Shown: positions 53,560 through 61,964, counted from the stretch's first letter. The stretch: DNA of 64,000 nucleotides from JBLNDJ01 sp050261515 (GCA_050261515.1 JBLNDJ010000025.1:4294-68293); one strand, 5' to 3'. Program-made: numbers and translations. Notes: a model not told the origin generated them from the letters alone.

Positions 53560-54392
53560 CGCCCGGGGATTTGATCTGGTTCTTTTTTCTGTTTTCCGCG
53601 CTCCAGCCGGTTCTCAAGCAGCGCTTGCTGGAAGCCTCGCGACAGCGGATGATCGCCAGAATCGAGCGCCAGCGGAGTTCGCGGGTCATCCTGTTGGTGC
53701 ATCGGCAGGAGACGATGAGCATTCTCGGCTTCCCTTTGTTTCGGTACATCGACGTCAACGATTCCGAGGAAGTGCTGCGCGCCATCCATCTCACCGATCC
53801 CGCGGTGCCGCTCGATATCGTCCTCCACACTCCCGGCGGGCTGGTGCTCGCGGCGCTCCAGATCGCGCGCGCAATCTATAAGCACAAAGGCAAGGTGACG
53901 GCGTTCGTGCCCCATTACGCGATGTCGGGCGGAACCCTCATCGCCCTGGCGGCCGACGAGATCGTGATGAGTGAAGACGCCGTGCTGGGACCGGTAGACC
54001 CGCAACTCAATCAATCGCCGGCCGCCTCGATCATCAAAGCCGTAGCGCGGAAGCCCATCGAGCGTGTAAGCGACGAGACCCTGATTCTGGCGGACCAGGC
54101 CGAGAAGGCGCTCGCACAACTGAACGAGAACGTCCGCGAGCTGCTGGCGCCCAAGCTCGCCGCCGAAAAGGCCGACGAGCTGGCCCGGCTGCTCTCGCAG
54201 GGCACCTGGACCCACGATCATCCCATCACCTATGACAAGGCCAAGAGTTACGGACTGCCGGTGCGGTGCGACATACCAGACGAGATGCTTGACCTCATGG
54301 CCCTCTATCCCCAGCCTGTGCGCCGCCAGCCTACGGTCGAGTACCTGCCCGAACGCCGTCACCAGAATGGTTTTCGTGGAGGCCGGCAGTAA
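53556..54392 (+). CDS. SDH-type ClpP-fold membrane serine protease
   Basis: A 278-residue protein of the serine dehydrogenase proteinase family (PF01972). A hydrophobic N-terminus (LIWFFFLFSALQPVLKQRLL) anchors it; then VPLDIVLHTPGGLVLAAL and PHYAMSGGTLIALAADEIVM, with the nucleophile Ser124, form the ClpP/SppA-like fold. It may cleave signal peptides or membrane fragments left by the rhomboid. ATGA overlap with that gene. Confidence 0.9.
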   Translation: MTPGDLIWFFFLFSALQPVLKQRLLEASRQRMIARIERQRSSRVILLVHRQETMSILGFPLFRYIDVNDSEEVLRAIHLTDPAVPLDIVLHTPGGLVLAALQIARAIYKHKGKVTAFVPHYAMSGGTLIALAADEIVMSEDAVLGPVDPQLNQSPAASIIKAVARKPIERVSDETLILADQAEKALAQLNENVRELLAPKLAAEKADELARLLSQGTWTHDHPITYDKAKSYGLPVRCDIPDEMLDLMALYPQPVRRQPTVEYLPERRHQNGFRGGRQ

Positions 54393-54575
54393 GGAGCCGC
54401 GCTTGTGCCGGGTTTTACTCGTGAGCAGGTTTCATGAACAGGCGCGCGAGCCCGGCCACCGATCTCAGCAAATCCGACCCGAGTGAGCGCTTCCTGAGCC
54501 GTGCGAACCTAACAAACCTTGAGAGCATGTCACTGAGTGGTATCCGAACTGCAGCGTTCGGTTCGGGAGATGTCC

Positions 54576-55853
54576 ATGTCAGATGACCGCACGAACGGCC
54601 GCGTGTTGATCCTCGGGAAGGCTGGTTCCGCGATGGGCTACATGTTCCGCGACTTCATGCATCGCAGCGACATTCCTTTCGAGTGGATCGAACTGCGGGA
54701 CGACCAGGCGGCGCGCCAGATCGCCGGCGTGTCCGGTCTGAACGACGGCCGTCTTCCGGTGGTCATATTTCCCGATGGCACGCGCCTGCACTGTCCCACG
54801 CTCCGGCAGATTCTCCAGAAGATCGGTTGGTTTCGCGATCCCTCGCGGTCCGAGTACGATGTGGCGATCTACGGCGCTGGTCCGGCGGGCCTAAGCGCAG
54901 CCGTATATGCCGCATCCGAAGGGCTAACCACGGCGGTCGTGGAGCGTTCTGTAGTCGGCGGTCAAGCCAGCAGCAGCTCGAAAATCGAGAACTATCTCGG
55001 GTTCCCCGAGGGTATCAGCGGAGTTGAATTGGCGGAGCGTGCGCGCACCCAGGCGTGCCGATTTGGCGCCGAACTCCTGGTGGGGCGAGAAGGCGTGCGC
55101 GGCGAATTCTTGCCGGGCAAAGGCGTCGGCTACCTTGCGGATGGGACCAAAATCGTCGCCAAGTCCACGATTTGCGCCACGGGCGTCGATTACCGGCGGC
55201 TCGATCTGCCCAATGAGAACCGGTTCTTGGGGGCGGGTGTGTACTACGGGGCCGGAGCCAGCGAAGCCTCGTTGTGCCACGGCCACGAGGACGTCTTCAT
55301 TGTGGGGGGCGGAAACTCAGCCGGACAGGCGGCGATGCACTTCGCCCGTGTGGTAAGGACGGTGGCACTAGCGGTTCGCGGTCCTTCGTTGAAGGATACG
55401 CTCTCCAAGTACCTGCTGGACAGGATCAGTTCCGCGCCGAACGTTCGCGTGCTCACGAACAGTGAAGTTGCCGAGCTCGAGGGAGACCAGATGCTCCAGG
55501 CGATCGTCATTAAGAATAATGCCAGCGGCGAAAAGCAGCGGTATGAGACGCGGTGGCTGTTTGTCTGCATCGGCGGAGAGCCGCGTACGTCCTGGGCGGC
55601 GGAAGTCGGCATTGTGCGGGATGACGCCGGCTACCTGGTGACGGGACCCGATCTCATCGACGTGAGCGGAAACGGCAATGGCCGTCCAGAACGATGGCCG
55701 CTGAACCGTCCCCCTTACCATCTCGAAACAAATATGCCCGGGGTGTTTGCTGCCGGTGACGTACGGCACGGATCGGTAAAGCGTTGCGCCTCGGCGGTGG
55801 GTGAGGGCGCCATGGCCGTAGCCTTCGTTCATCGATTTCTGGCTAACGGGTAG
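54576..55853 (+). CDS. Thioredoxin-reductase-like flavoprotein lacking CxxC
   Basis: A 425-residue FAD/NAD(P) oxidoreductase. Residues 10-100 are a thioredoxin/glutaredoxin-like fold without its Cys pair (LPVVIFPDGTRLHCPT). The reductase has AIYGAGPAGLSAAVYA, VVGGQASSSSKIENYLGFPEGI, and VGGGNSAGQAAMHFARV. Where TrxR has CATC it has GAGASEASLC. Proteins fused to cNMP-binding domains share this change. ATG 54576 fits GGGAG at 7 bp; ATG 54570 and GTG 54537 are alternatives. Partner and electron acceptor unknown. Confidence 0.87.
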   Translation: MSDDRTNGRVLILGKAGSAMGYMFRDFMHRSDIPFEWIELRDDQAARQIAGVSGLNDGRLPVVIFPDGTRLHCPTLRQILQKIGWFRDPSRSEYDVAIYGAGPAGLSAAVYAASEGLTTAVVERSVVGGQASSSSKIENYLGFPEGISGVELAERARTQACRFGAELLVGREGVRGEFLPGKGVGYLADGTKIVAKSTICATGVDYRRLDLPNENRFLGAGVYYGAGASEASLCHGHEDVFIVGGGNSAGQAAMHFARVVRTVALAVRGPSLKDTLSKYLLDRISSAPNVRVLTNSEVAELEGDQMLQAIVIKNNASGEKQRYETRWLFVCIGGEPRTSWAAEVGIVRDDAGYLVTGPDLIDVSGNGNGRPERWPLNRPPYHLETNMPGVFAAGDVRHGSVKRCASAVGEGAMAVAFVHRFLANG

Positions 55854-56162
55854 AACGGCGTCTACAGATCGACGTTGCCGATCGCGTTCAGCTCGACCCC
55901 TCCGGACGATCTTTTCACACACGGCATTCACGGTGCGACGGCAATCCGCGTGCGCCCGGCGGCGGTGGATTCGGAGCAGCGATCGAAATGCAGGCGCGGG
56001 CAGTTTCCGAGCCGAGTCTATGGATCGACGCACGTCGGCAAACTCTCGACGAATCAGCGATTGTCGGTTTGCGCCGGCGGCGTGCATTCCTTCATAACAA
56101 GCGGGAAACCGCTGACCGGAACGTTCGGCACGGCAGATGCAATTAACGAGGCAGGGGAGCAT
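55854..56162. other. Intergenic stretch
   Basis: About 309 bp after the flavoprotein. No gene recognised. It leads into the hsp20/hdeD relic and its own ribosome site (AGGGGAGC). Confidence 0.4.
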
Positions 56163-56335
56163 ATGGCAACCCAAGCCACAAGAACCGAAGAAAAGCAGAA
56201 TCAGGGATCGCAACAGGAACAGTGGCCGCGGTTCCACTGGACGGCGCCCTGGTGATCGCGATATGGTTCGGTGCCTACGCCTTGGTCTTCGGGCTCATGC
56301 TGCTGGTGGGAGAGGGCGCTCCCGATGCACGGGAG
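56163..56335 (+). pseudogene. Deletion relic of a second hsp20-hdeD pair
   Basis: From ATG 56163 the frame reads MATQATRTEEKQNQGSQQEQ, close to the Hsp20 start MATQQAKPGEGQKQQSQEQ at 48207, and stops at 56255. In the next frame GALVIAIWFGAYALVFGL (from 56240) matches the end of HdeD (GALAIALWFGIYALVLGV). So the start of an hsp20 gene is joined to the end of an hdeD gene, with about 1 kb lost. Confidence 0.75.
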
Positions 56336-56477
56336 CGTGCCTCTTCACCCAGACTGAGACCGGCGTACGAATATATTCTCCCAGCCGTGTACCTGCCCTG
56401 CGCGCGGGCCCGCCCGTCTTAGGCCGCCAGTCCGGGCCGCGCGCCTGTTTGACCAAATGCGCGAGAGATAAACGTCC

Positions 56478-57629
56478 ATGACAGCCCAGGAGACAACTGC
56501 ACACGACCTTGTCGGATTCGATGATCTGAGGCTGCTTGCCAGCGCGAGTAGTCCGTGCATCACGATTGTGCTCCCCTTACCCAACCCGCTCGAAATCCCC
56601 GTTCGGCTGAAGAAGGCCATACGGAGTGTGACTGGGAAACTGGATGTCGTAAAGCCGCAATCGTCCGACACCCTGCTTGAGCCTGTACGCGAACTGGCGC
56701 ACTCGACGTCAACCCGGGGCGTGTGGGCCAATGGCTTGATTGTGTTCCGGTCGCCTGAGGTATTCCGCTATTTCTTCCTGCACCAGCCGGTGCCGGAGAT
56801 GCATGCGGTCGAAGAGTGGTTTCAGATCAGGCCGCTGCTTCCCGCCTTGGCTCGAGAACAACGGTTTCATCTTCTCGGCTTGAGCCGCCGTGATGTCCGC
56901 CTGTTCCACTGCACACAGCACAGAATTGAACCGGCGAGCATTCGCCAGGTCGTGTCGCAGAACTTCCGTGTATGGCTGGCCACACGCCAGCCGGACCATG
57001 TGCTCCAAAACCGTGCCGCGGCCGGACCTTCGGTCGGATCCATGAAAGCTGTCAGCTTCGGAACGAATACCGATCGCGAGCGCGAAGACGAGTACCTGGC
57101 CCACTTCTTCAAAGAGATAGATAACGGCGTCAACGCCCTCCTGCGCGACGACGCCGCGCCGCTACTTCTGGCGGGAACCGAAGATGAAACTGCGATCTAC
57201 CGTCGGGTAAGCACACACCCGCGACTGCTTGATGAGTATGTGCACGGTTCACCGGATGGTTTGAGCGAACGCGAGTTGCACCGGCGGGCGATGGACATAG
57301 TCATGGGGCTGTGCTCGCTGCCGCTCCAAAGCGCGATTGCCGAGTTTGAGAAACAGCGAGACAAAGGCCGAGTCTCATTCGACGCACAGAGTGTGATCAA
57401 GTCGGCGTGGGAGGGCGGCGTCGCCCATCTGTTCTTGTCGCAGAGGGCAGAGTTTATCGGCCGATGGAATGAAGAAACATATCAAGTCGAAAGCGGCAGT
57501 CCCGGCGAGGACCTGCTGAATGCGGCGGCGTTGCAGACGGTGTTGCACGGCGGGCAGGCGTTCGGGCTGGAAGCGGACGATATGCCGGAAAAGCACGAGG
57601 TCGCGGCGGTTCTGCGGTTTCGAGCCTGA
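56478..57629 (+). CDS. baeRF-type (archaeo-eukaryotic release factor-like) protein
   Basis: A 383-residue protein with the bacterial release-factor-1-like layout: a start with PCITIVLPLPNPLEIPVRLK, a middle domain with HLLGLSRRDVRLFHC (the eRF1/pelota-like core) and DDAAPLLLAGTEDETAIYRR, and a C-terminal VIKSAWEGGVAHLFLSQRAE. Such proteins accompany Hsp20/stress genes in many bacteria and are suspected to act on stalled ribosomes. Ends the stress cluster. Confidence 0.8.
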   Translation: MTAQETTAHDLVGFDDLRLLASASSPCITIVLPLPNPLEIPVRLKKAIRSVTGKLDVVKPQSSDTLLEPVRELAHSTSTRGVWANGLIVFRSPEVFRYFFLHQPVPEMHAVEEWFQIRPLLPALAREQRFHLLGLSRRDVRLFHCTQHRIEPASIRQVVSQNFRVWLATRQPDHVLQNRAAAGPSVGSMKAVSFGTNTDREREDEYLAHFFKEIDNGVNALLRDDAAPLLLAGTEDETAIYRRVSTHPRLLDEYVHGSPDGLSERELHRRAMDIVMGLCSLPLQSAIAEFEKQRDKGRVSFDAQSVIKSAWEGGVAHLFLSQRAEFIGRWNEETYQVESGSPGEDLLNAAALQTVLHGGQAFGLEADDMPEKHEVAAVLRFRA

Positions 57630-57695
57630 AGGCGACGGCCGCTCTGCCCAGATCCACAGATTCTATCGTCTAGGTGGTCAGATCAACGATCCCCC

Positions 57696-57923
57696 GGCAC
57701 CTACACCTTGATCCTCGCCTGCCGCAGGAGCGACCACCTGCGTATCGGCGCGCTCGGAGAAATGCCGCTTCAGCCGGGGTTCTATGTGTACGTCGGGAGC
57801 GCCTTCGGCCCCGGCGGTCTGCGTGCTCGGATCGGGCGTGGCGGATCGCGGCGATGAGTACGGCAACAGCGATTCCCCGGCTTCGGCTGCTCGAACTGCG
57901 CCTGCAAGACCCACCTGTTCTAG
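57696..57923 (+). pseudogene. Broken DUF123 (GIY-YIG-like nuclease) gene
   Basis: GTYTLILACRRSDHLRIG, then LQPGFYVYVGSAFGPGGL, match the start of DUF123 proteins; a stop follows at 57855. In the same frame PGFGCSNCACKTHLF (57876-57920) matches the end. The central 45-50 residues that carry HWHIDYL are missing, so an internal deletion has killed the gene. Confidence 0.75.
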
Positions 57924-57991
57924 CTTCATGACCTGCCCTTCAGCGGCGCTGGCGCGGGTCCTCCGCGCATCGGACATTATGCCCAAAATGT

Positions 57992-60481
57992 CTATTCATG
58001 ACGCAGTGCATCCAGCGGATTCAGCTTCATTGCGCGGCTTGCGGGCAGGTAGGAGGCAGTGAGAGCGGTCCCGGCCAGCAGGACCGCAACGGCCACGAGC
58101 GTCACCGGATCGGTCGCGCTGACGCCATACAGTTGCGAAGATAGCACGCGTGTTATCGCGATCGCGGCTGCGGCGCCGATGCCAAGACCCGCGAGCGTGA
58201 GACTGCAGGCGTCGGCCATCACCGAACGGAGCACATCGCGGTTACGGGCGCCGAGCGCAATGCGAATTCCGATCTCCCGCCTGCGGCGCACAACCGCGTA
58301 CGACATGACGCCGTACACGCCGACGATCGAGAGTGCGAGCGCTATTGCGGCGAAGATGCCGAGCAGCACCGCACTGAAGCGCGTTCGCGTGGTACACACG
58401 GCAATGCGTTGTTCCATCGTCATCACGTCATGAATCGGCACCCTGCTGTCCAGAGCCAGCACCTCGCGGCGGATCGCAGGCACGATCAAAGCCGGCGCCG
58501 CGGCGGTTCTCAGGATCAGGTAGCCGCAGTATTGATACTGCCGGTAGTACATGTAGACGTCGGGGCTGACGGCTTCATCGATCTTGCCGTACTTCACGTC
58601 CCCGACGACGCCGACGACTTCGACGGGCGGGTGCTTCTGTTCCCACACGCCGAGCGACATACGCTTGCCAATCGGATCTTCTCCCGGCCAGAAGCGCTTG
58701 GCCGCAGTCTGGTTGATGACCGCGACAGGCGGCGCGTTCGCGCCATCTCGATCCGTGAGAAGCCGGCCCTTCCGAAGCGGCACGCCGAGAGTGCGGAACA
58801 GTTCCGCACTCGCTGCGTGAACGGCAACCTGGTGCGTCTGGACGCCCCGCGCCGCCGAGGGCTCGACGGTACGCATCTCGCTATTGTCTACAGGGTCCAT
58901 CAGCGGCGTCACCGAAGCCAAAGCGGCCGATTGAACTCCGGGGAGAGCCGATACCCGCGCGAGCAACTGCCCATAGAATGCGGTCCGCGCTGTCTGGCTG
59001 AGATCCATCGGCAGTTCAATGTTCAGCGTCAGCAGGTGATCGGGTTCGAAGCCCAGGTGCTGCCAACGCAGGTTGACAAAACTACGGATCATAAGGCCGG
59101 CGCCGAGCAGGAGCATGAACGCCACTGCGATCTCACCGGTGACCAGCAGCGTTCGCGCGCTGAGCCGCCACATCCTCCGAAAACCTTGTACGCAACCGGA
59201 GGCGCTGTGTCTCAGCGACTGGCTCAAATCCAGGCGCGAAGCCCGGAAGGCGGGTAGAAGGCCAAACAGGATACCGGTCGCGACCGAGATCGCAACGTTG
59301 AAACCGAGCACGCTCAGGTCCAGCCGGATCGGGTTGAAACCAGGGACCTCGATCTGCCTGGATCCGAACACCAGCGGGTTGCCGGGCTTGAAGGCGGAGA
59401 CTGTATCGATTCCCCATAGCGCCAGCAGTAGTCCAACCAATCCTCCCAGGCAGGCAAGCATCAGGCTTTCGGTGAGCAGTTGCCGGCCGAGGCGGCCGCG
59501 CCCGGCGCCGAGCGCCAGGCGGATTGCGATTTCGCTCTCCCGCGCTGCGGCCCTGGCGAGCAGCAGGTTAGCGATGTTGGCGCAGGCAATCAGCAGAACG
59601 AATCCCACCGCCGCCAGGAGAATCAACAGCGAGGTCCGCAGCGTCGGATCTATATTCGCTTCGTTTAACCGGGTAATCCGTACTCCCCAGTCCGGGATTG
59701 CAGAGCTTCCGGCCACGGCCTTGACGGCCTGAGCGCCTGCAATCTGCGCCTCCGACCGCGCCTGTTCGAACGAGATCTCCGGTTTCAAACGAGCGACCAC
59801 TTGCAACCAATGTGCGCCAGCCTGTTTCAGACGGCCCGGGAATCGCATCACGTCCGGGGCCATCATCATCGGCGTCCAGACTTCGGCCGTGCCGGAGAGA
59901 CCTCTGAAATCCGGCGGCAGGATGCCCACGACCGTAAGTGGCACGTTGCTGATGCTGAGATTACGGCCCACGAGCTTCGGATCGGAGCCGAATCGGCGCT
60001 GCCAGAGCGCGTGGCTGACCAGGGCCACCGGATGAGCGCCCGGCGCGGAGTCCTCCTCAGGCGTGAATAGGCGTCCGCGGAAGGCCTTCACACCGAGAGC
60101 CGGCAGATAGCTCGCAGAGACAACCTCAAGATCGATTTTTTCCGGGTTGCCTGCCTCCGTCAGAGGCAGCTTCAGGCGGCAATAGCCCGCCACGTGTTGG
60201 AACGTCCGGCTACGCTCGCGTAGAGCGGTGAACTTCGGATAGGACCACACGGGAATGGCGTGCACCTCCCCGTTCTGGGACCGCTCTGTCCAATCGACAA
60301 TCACAAGTTGCTGTGGATCCTTGAAGGGCAGCGGCCGCAATAGTACCGCGTTGACGACGCTGAAAATCGAAGTATTCGCGCCGATACCGAGGGCCAGCGA
60401 GAGAATCGCGGCAGCCGTGACGCCCGGCGTCTTCAGCAACGCCCGAAAACCGTATCGAAGATCCTGCACGATGCTGGACAT
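57992..60481 (-). CDS. ADOP/MacB-type ABC transporter permease
   Basis: An 829-residue permease with two MacB-PCD/FtsX units, like the protein at 36322 but without its N-terminal soluble segment; it starts straight into LRYGFRALLKTPGVTAAAIL and ALGIGANTSIFSVVNAVLLRPLPF. Eight helices are expected, with CANIANLLLARAAARESEIAIRLALGAGRGRLGRQ as the internal repeat core (motif split here only by family norm). No ATPase or PadR gene is adjacent. Function unknown; may be involved in peptide or lipid export. Confidence 0.92.
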   Translation of the reverse strand: MSSIVQDLRYGFRALLKTPGVTAAAILSLALGIGANTSIFSVVNAVLLRPLPFKDPQQLVIVDWTERSQNGEVHAIPVWSYPKFTALRERSRTFQHVAGYCRLKLPLTEAGNPEKIDLEVVSASYLPALGVKAFRGRLFTPEEDSAPGAHPVALVSHALWQRRFGSDPKLVGRNLSISNVPLTVVGILPPDFRGLSGTAEVWTPMMMAPDVMRFPGRLKQAGAHWLQVVARLKPEISFEQARSEAQIAGAQAVKAVAGSSAIPDWGVRITRLNEANIDPTLRTSLLILLAAVGFVLLIACANIANLLLARAAARESEIAIRLALGAGRGRLGRQLLTESLMLACLGGLVGLLLALWGIDTVSAFKPGNPLVFGSRQIEVPGFNPIRLDLSVLGFNVAISVATGILFGLLPAFRASRLDLSQSLRHSASGCVQGFRRMWRLSARTLLVTGEIAVAFMLLLGAGLMIRSFVNLRWQHLGFEPDHLLTLNIELPMDLSQTARTAFYGQLLARVSALPGVQSAALASVTPLMDPVDNSEMRTVEPSAARGVQTHQVAVHAASAELFRTLGVPLRKGRLLTDRDGANAPPVAVINQTAAKRFWPGEDPIGKRMSLGVWEQKHPPVEVVGVVGDVKYGKIDEAVSPDVYMYYRQYQYCGYLILRTAAAPALIVPAIRREVLALDSRVPIHDVMTMEQRIAVCTTRTRFSAVLLGIFAAIALALSIVGVYGVMSYAVVRRRREIGIRIALGARNRDVLRSVMADACSLTLAGLGIGAAAAIAITRVLSSQLYGVSATDPVTLVAVAVLLAGTALTASYLPASRAMKLNPLDALRHE

Positions 60482-60670
60482 GAATTCTTACCCAAGCGAC
60501 TTAAGGGCAAGGAAGTCGCCAAAGGTAAGTGATTGAATACGCTACATTACTGCCGCCGGCACCAGACTGATTTGTCCCGTTTTTGGGATCGGATTGCACG
60601 ACTGCGGACGGCTGCTTGCCCAAACCGCACGAGGGGAAGGAAATGTGATCTGGAAGTTGGTGAAAGGAAA

Positions 60671-60716
60671 TGGTCGGGGCGAGTGGATTCGAACCACCGA
60701 CCTCCTGGTCCCGAAC
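60671..60716 (-). repeat. Attachment-site core (right): 3' fragment of tRNA-Pro
   Basis: Identical over 46 bp to the 3' end of the tRNA-Pro gene at 35943, in the opposite orientation. The 5' half of the tRNA is missing, so it is not a gene. No integrase lies near it. Confidence 0.8.
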
Positions 60717-60779
60717 TAGCATATATCAATAGCTTACGAGCATCGTTTACTGAAAACAAAAGACTTCCACGTCGTCGGC

Positions 60780-60839
60780 TTGGACCCCAATTGGACCCCA
60801 AAAGGCGAAACTGTGGCGAATTGGACCCTGGTTGGACCC
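60780..60839 (-). promoter_or_regulatory. Candidate integrase arm-type sites (right)
   Basis: TTGGACCC (GGGTCCAA on the minus strand) occurs at 60780, 60791, 60821 and 60832: two pairs, each with the 11-bp period seen beside the left att copy. Confidence 0.6.
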
Positions 60840-60914
60840 TGCTTCCAAGTTGGTAATCCACATGCCTTCGCGCGCACGCGCGCGCGGTCGCGTCGCCATC
60901 CGAAAAACCTGACC

Positions 60915-60981
60915 AAAATATGTTGCTCAGACAGGATTTCAAACTTGCCATATAGGAGCACCATCCCAACACGGCTACAGG
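60915..60981 (+). repeat. 67-bp direct repeat, copy 2
   Basis: Second copy of 36160-36226, with six mismatches. It ends about 105 bp before the ribbon-helix-helix gene. The stretch from 60482 to 61086 holds only this, the att core and the arm sites. Confidence 0.8.
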
Positions 60982-61086
60982 CTGATGTGGATGGCAGGCT
61001 GGCGGGCGGGTTTGGATGTGGAGATCTTGCCCCTTGCGGGCGGCCGGCAATGTGGATCCCGCTCAGAGCGTGGATACGATGTGGAT

Positions 61087-61368
61087 ATGGCAACGACGCT
61101 TCCGCTCGCGCTCACTCGCCAGACTCTTCGCGCGCAGGTCAACCGCGCCGAGATGATGTTCATCGAGTCCAAGGCGAGGGCGGCGGGCATGAGCGTGGGC
61201 AACTATATCCGGTCGCTCCTTGGCCTGCCGGAGCGGGCTGCCGGCAGGCCGACGCGCGCCCAGATGGAGGCCGAACAGGACCATGCATGGCAGGTGCTCC
61301 AGTCCATGGGGATCGATCCCGCGCCGTTCTTCCCTGCCGACGAGTCCTGGCTGGACGAGTACCCGTGA
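61087..61368 (+). CDS. Ribbon-helix-helix (MobC/antitoxin-like) protein
   Basis: A 93-residue protein. LRAQVNRAEMMFIESKARAA then GMSVGNYIRSLLG fits the beta-strand and two helices of an RHH DNA-binding domain of the MobC/relaxosome or antitoxin type; the tail is acidic (SWLDEYP). ATG 61087 is preferred to an in-frame codon at 60985, which would run through the repeat. It could be an accessory mobilisation protein. Confidence 0.7.
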   Translation: MATTLPLALTRQTLRAQVNRAEMMFIESKARAAGMSVGNYIRSLLGLPERAAGRPTRAQMEAEQDHAWQVLQSMGIDPAPFFPADESWLDEYP

Positions 61369-61399
61369 TTGTCGGGCTGGCGGGGCGGAACGCCGGTCG

Positions 61400-61568
61400 G
61401 TCACGATCCGAGAGACCGAACGGGAGCGTGAGCAACTGGCGGGTGACGCGAGCCAGGCCGGGTACTGCTCACGCAGTACATCCGGCAGCGCTGTGAGCTC
61501 CAGGTCTGCACTACCTCAGCGAGGGCGAGGCCGACGACGCTTGGGAGTACTTCCCTTCAGAGGATTAA
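61400..61568 (+). pseudogene. Fragmented small gene
   Basis: Three short stretches in different frames look coding: VTIRETEREREQLAGDAS, LLTQYIRQRCELQ and LHYLSEGEADDAWEYFPSED, the last ending in TAA at 61566-61568. Two frameshifts would join them into one charged helical protein that follows the RHH gene. Family unknown. Confidence 0.4.
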
Positions 61569-61921
61569 TCCTTGGCGGGGCTGCGTCGAACCTACGTGCA
61601 ATCTGGGTGCTCTCATCTGCGCCCTTGGGTGCGTAGAGGCGTCGGCTTCCATCGGCACAGTATTCCCGGTTGTACGCGCCTCGTTGTGGACCCCGGGCCA
61701 TGACCCATTCACACTAGTTCAATAAACATTTGGGGCTTTTCTTCCAGACACTTAGCGCTATGCACGTGCGACGACCAACCCCGGTTGTTGCTAGATTAGA
61801 GACGTACTTTAAGCGCCGGTCATCGCGAATATGGTGATATTCCTGGACGCTCGTCGGCGCCTTTGTTAAGATTTCACAAGTGCCACGGATCGTGCCTCAC
61901 GCGCGGCAATACAGTTTGCCG
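61569..61921. other. AT-richer intergenic stretch
   Basis: About 350 bp between the gene debris and the toxin-antitoxin promoter. Base composition is lower in GC than most of the window. No convincing gene was seen on either strand. Confidence 0.45.
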
Positions 61922-61949
61922 TTGACATTCCGGTATCACGTGATACCAT
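61922..61949 (+). promoter_or_regulatory. Promoter of the toxin-antitoxin-chaperone operon
   Basis: TTGACA (61922-61927) is a perfect -35 box; TACCAT (61944-61949), 16 bp on, is a fair -10. The operator palindrome lies between them. Transcription would start about 10 bp before the toxin GTG codon. Confidence 0.65.
61932..61947. promoter_or_regulatory. Perfect 16-bp palindromic operator
   Basis: GGTATCACGTGATACC is fully self-complementary and sits between the -35 and -10 boxes, where a bound antitoxin would block polymerase. Antitoxins of the MqsA type bind palindromes of this sort, though the E. coli MqsA sequence differs. Confidence 0.7.
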
Positions 61950-61964
61950 CGAGGATATGACCAC

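Noticed and set aside
60671..60716. A second tRNA gene
   Set aside because: Only the 3' 46 bp of tRNA-Pro are present; acceptor 5' strand and D arm are missing, so it cannot fold as a tRNA.
36160..60981. The 67-bp direct repeats as attL and attR of one simple insertion
   Set aside because: They have six mismatches, and the tRNA-derived cores near them are inverted, so a single clean insertion does not explain both.
61516..61701. Minus-strand ORF of 61 codons (MARGPQRGAYNREYCADGSR...)
   Set aside because: It overlaps the plus-strand gene debris, has no clear ribosome site and no recognisable family; possible but not supported.
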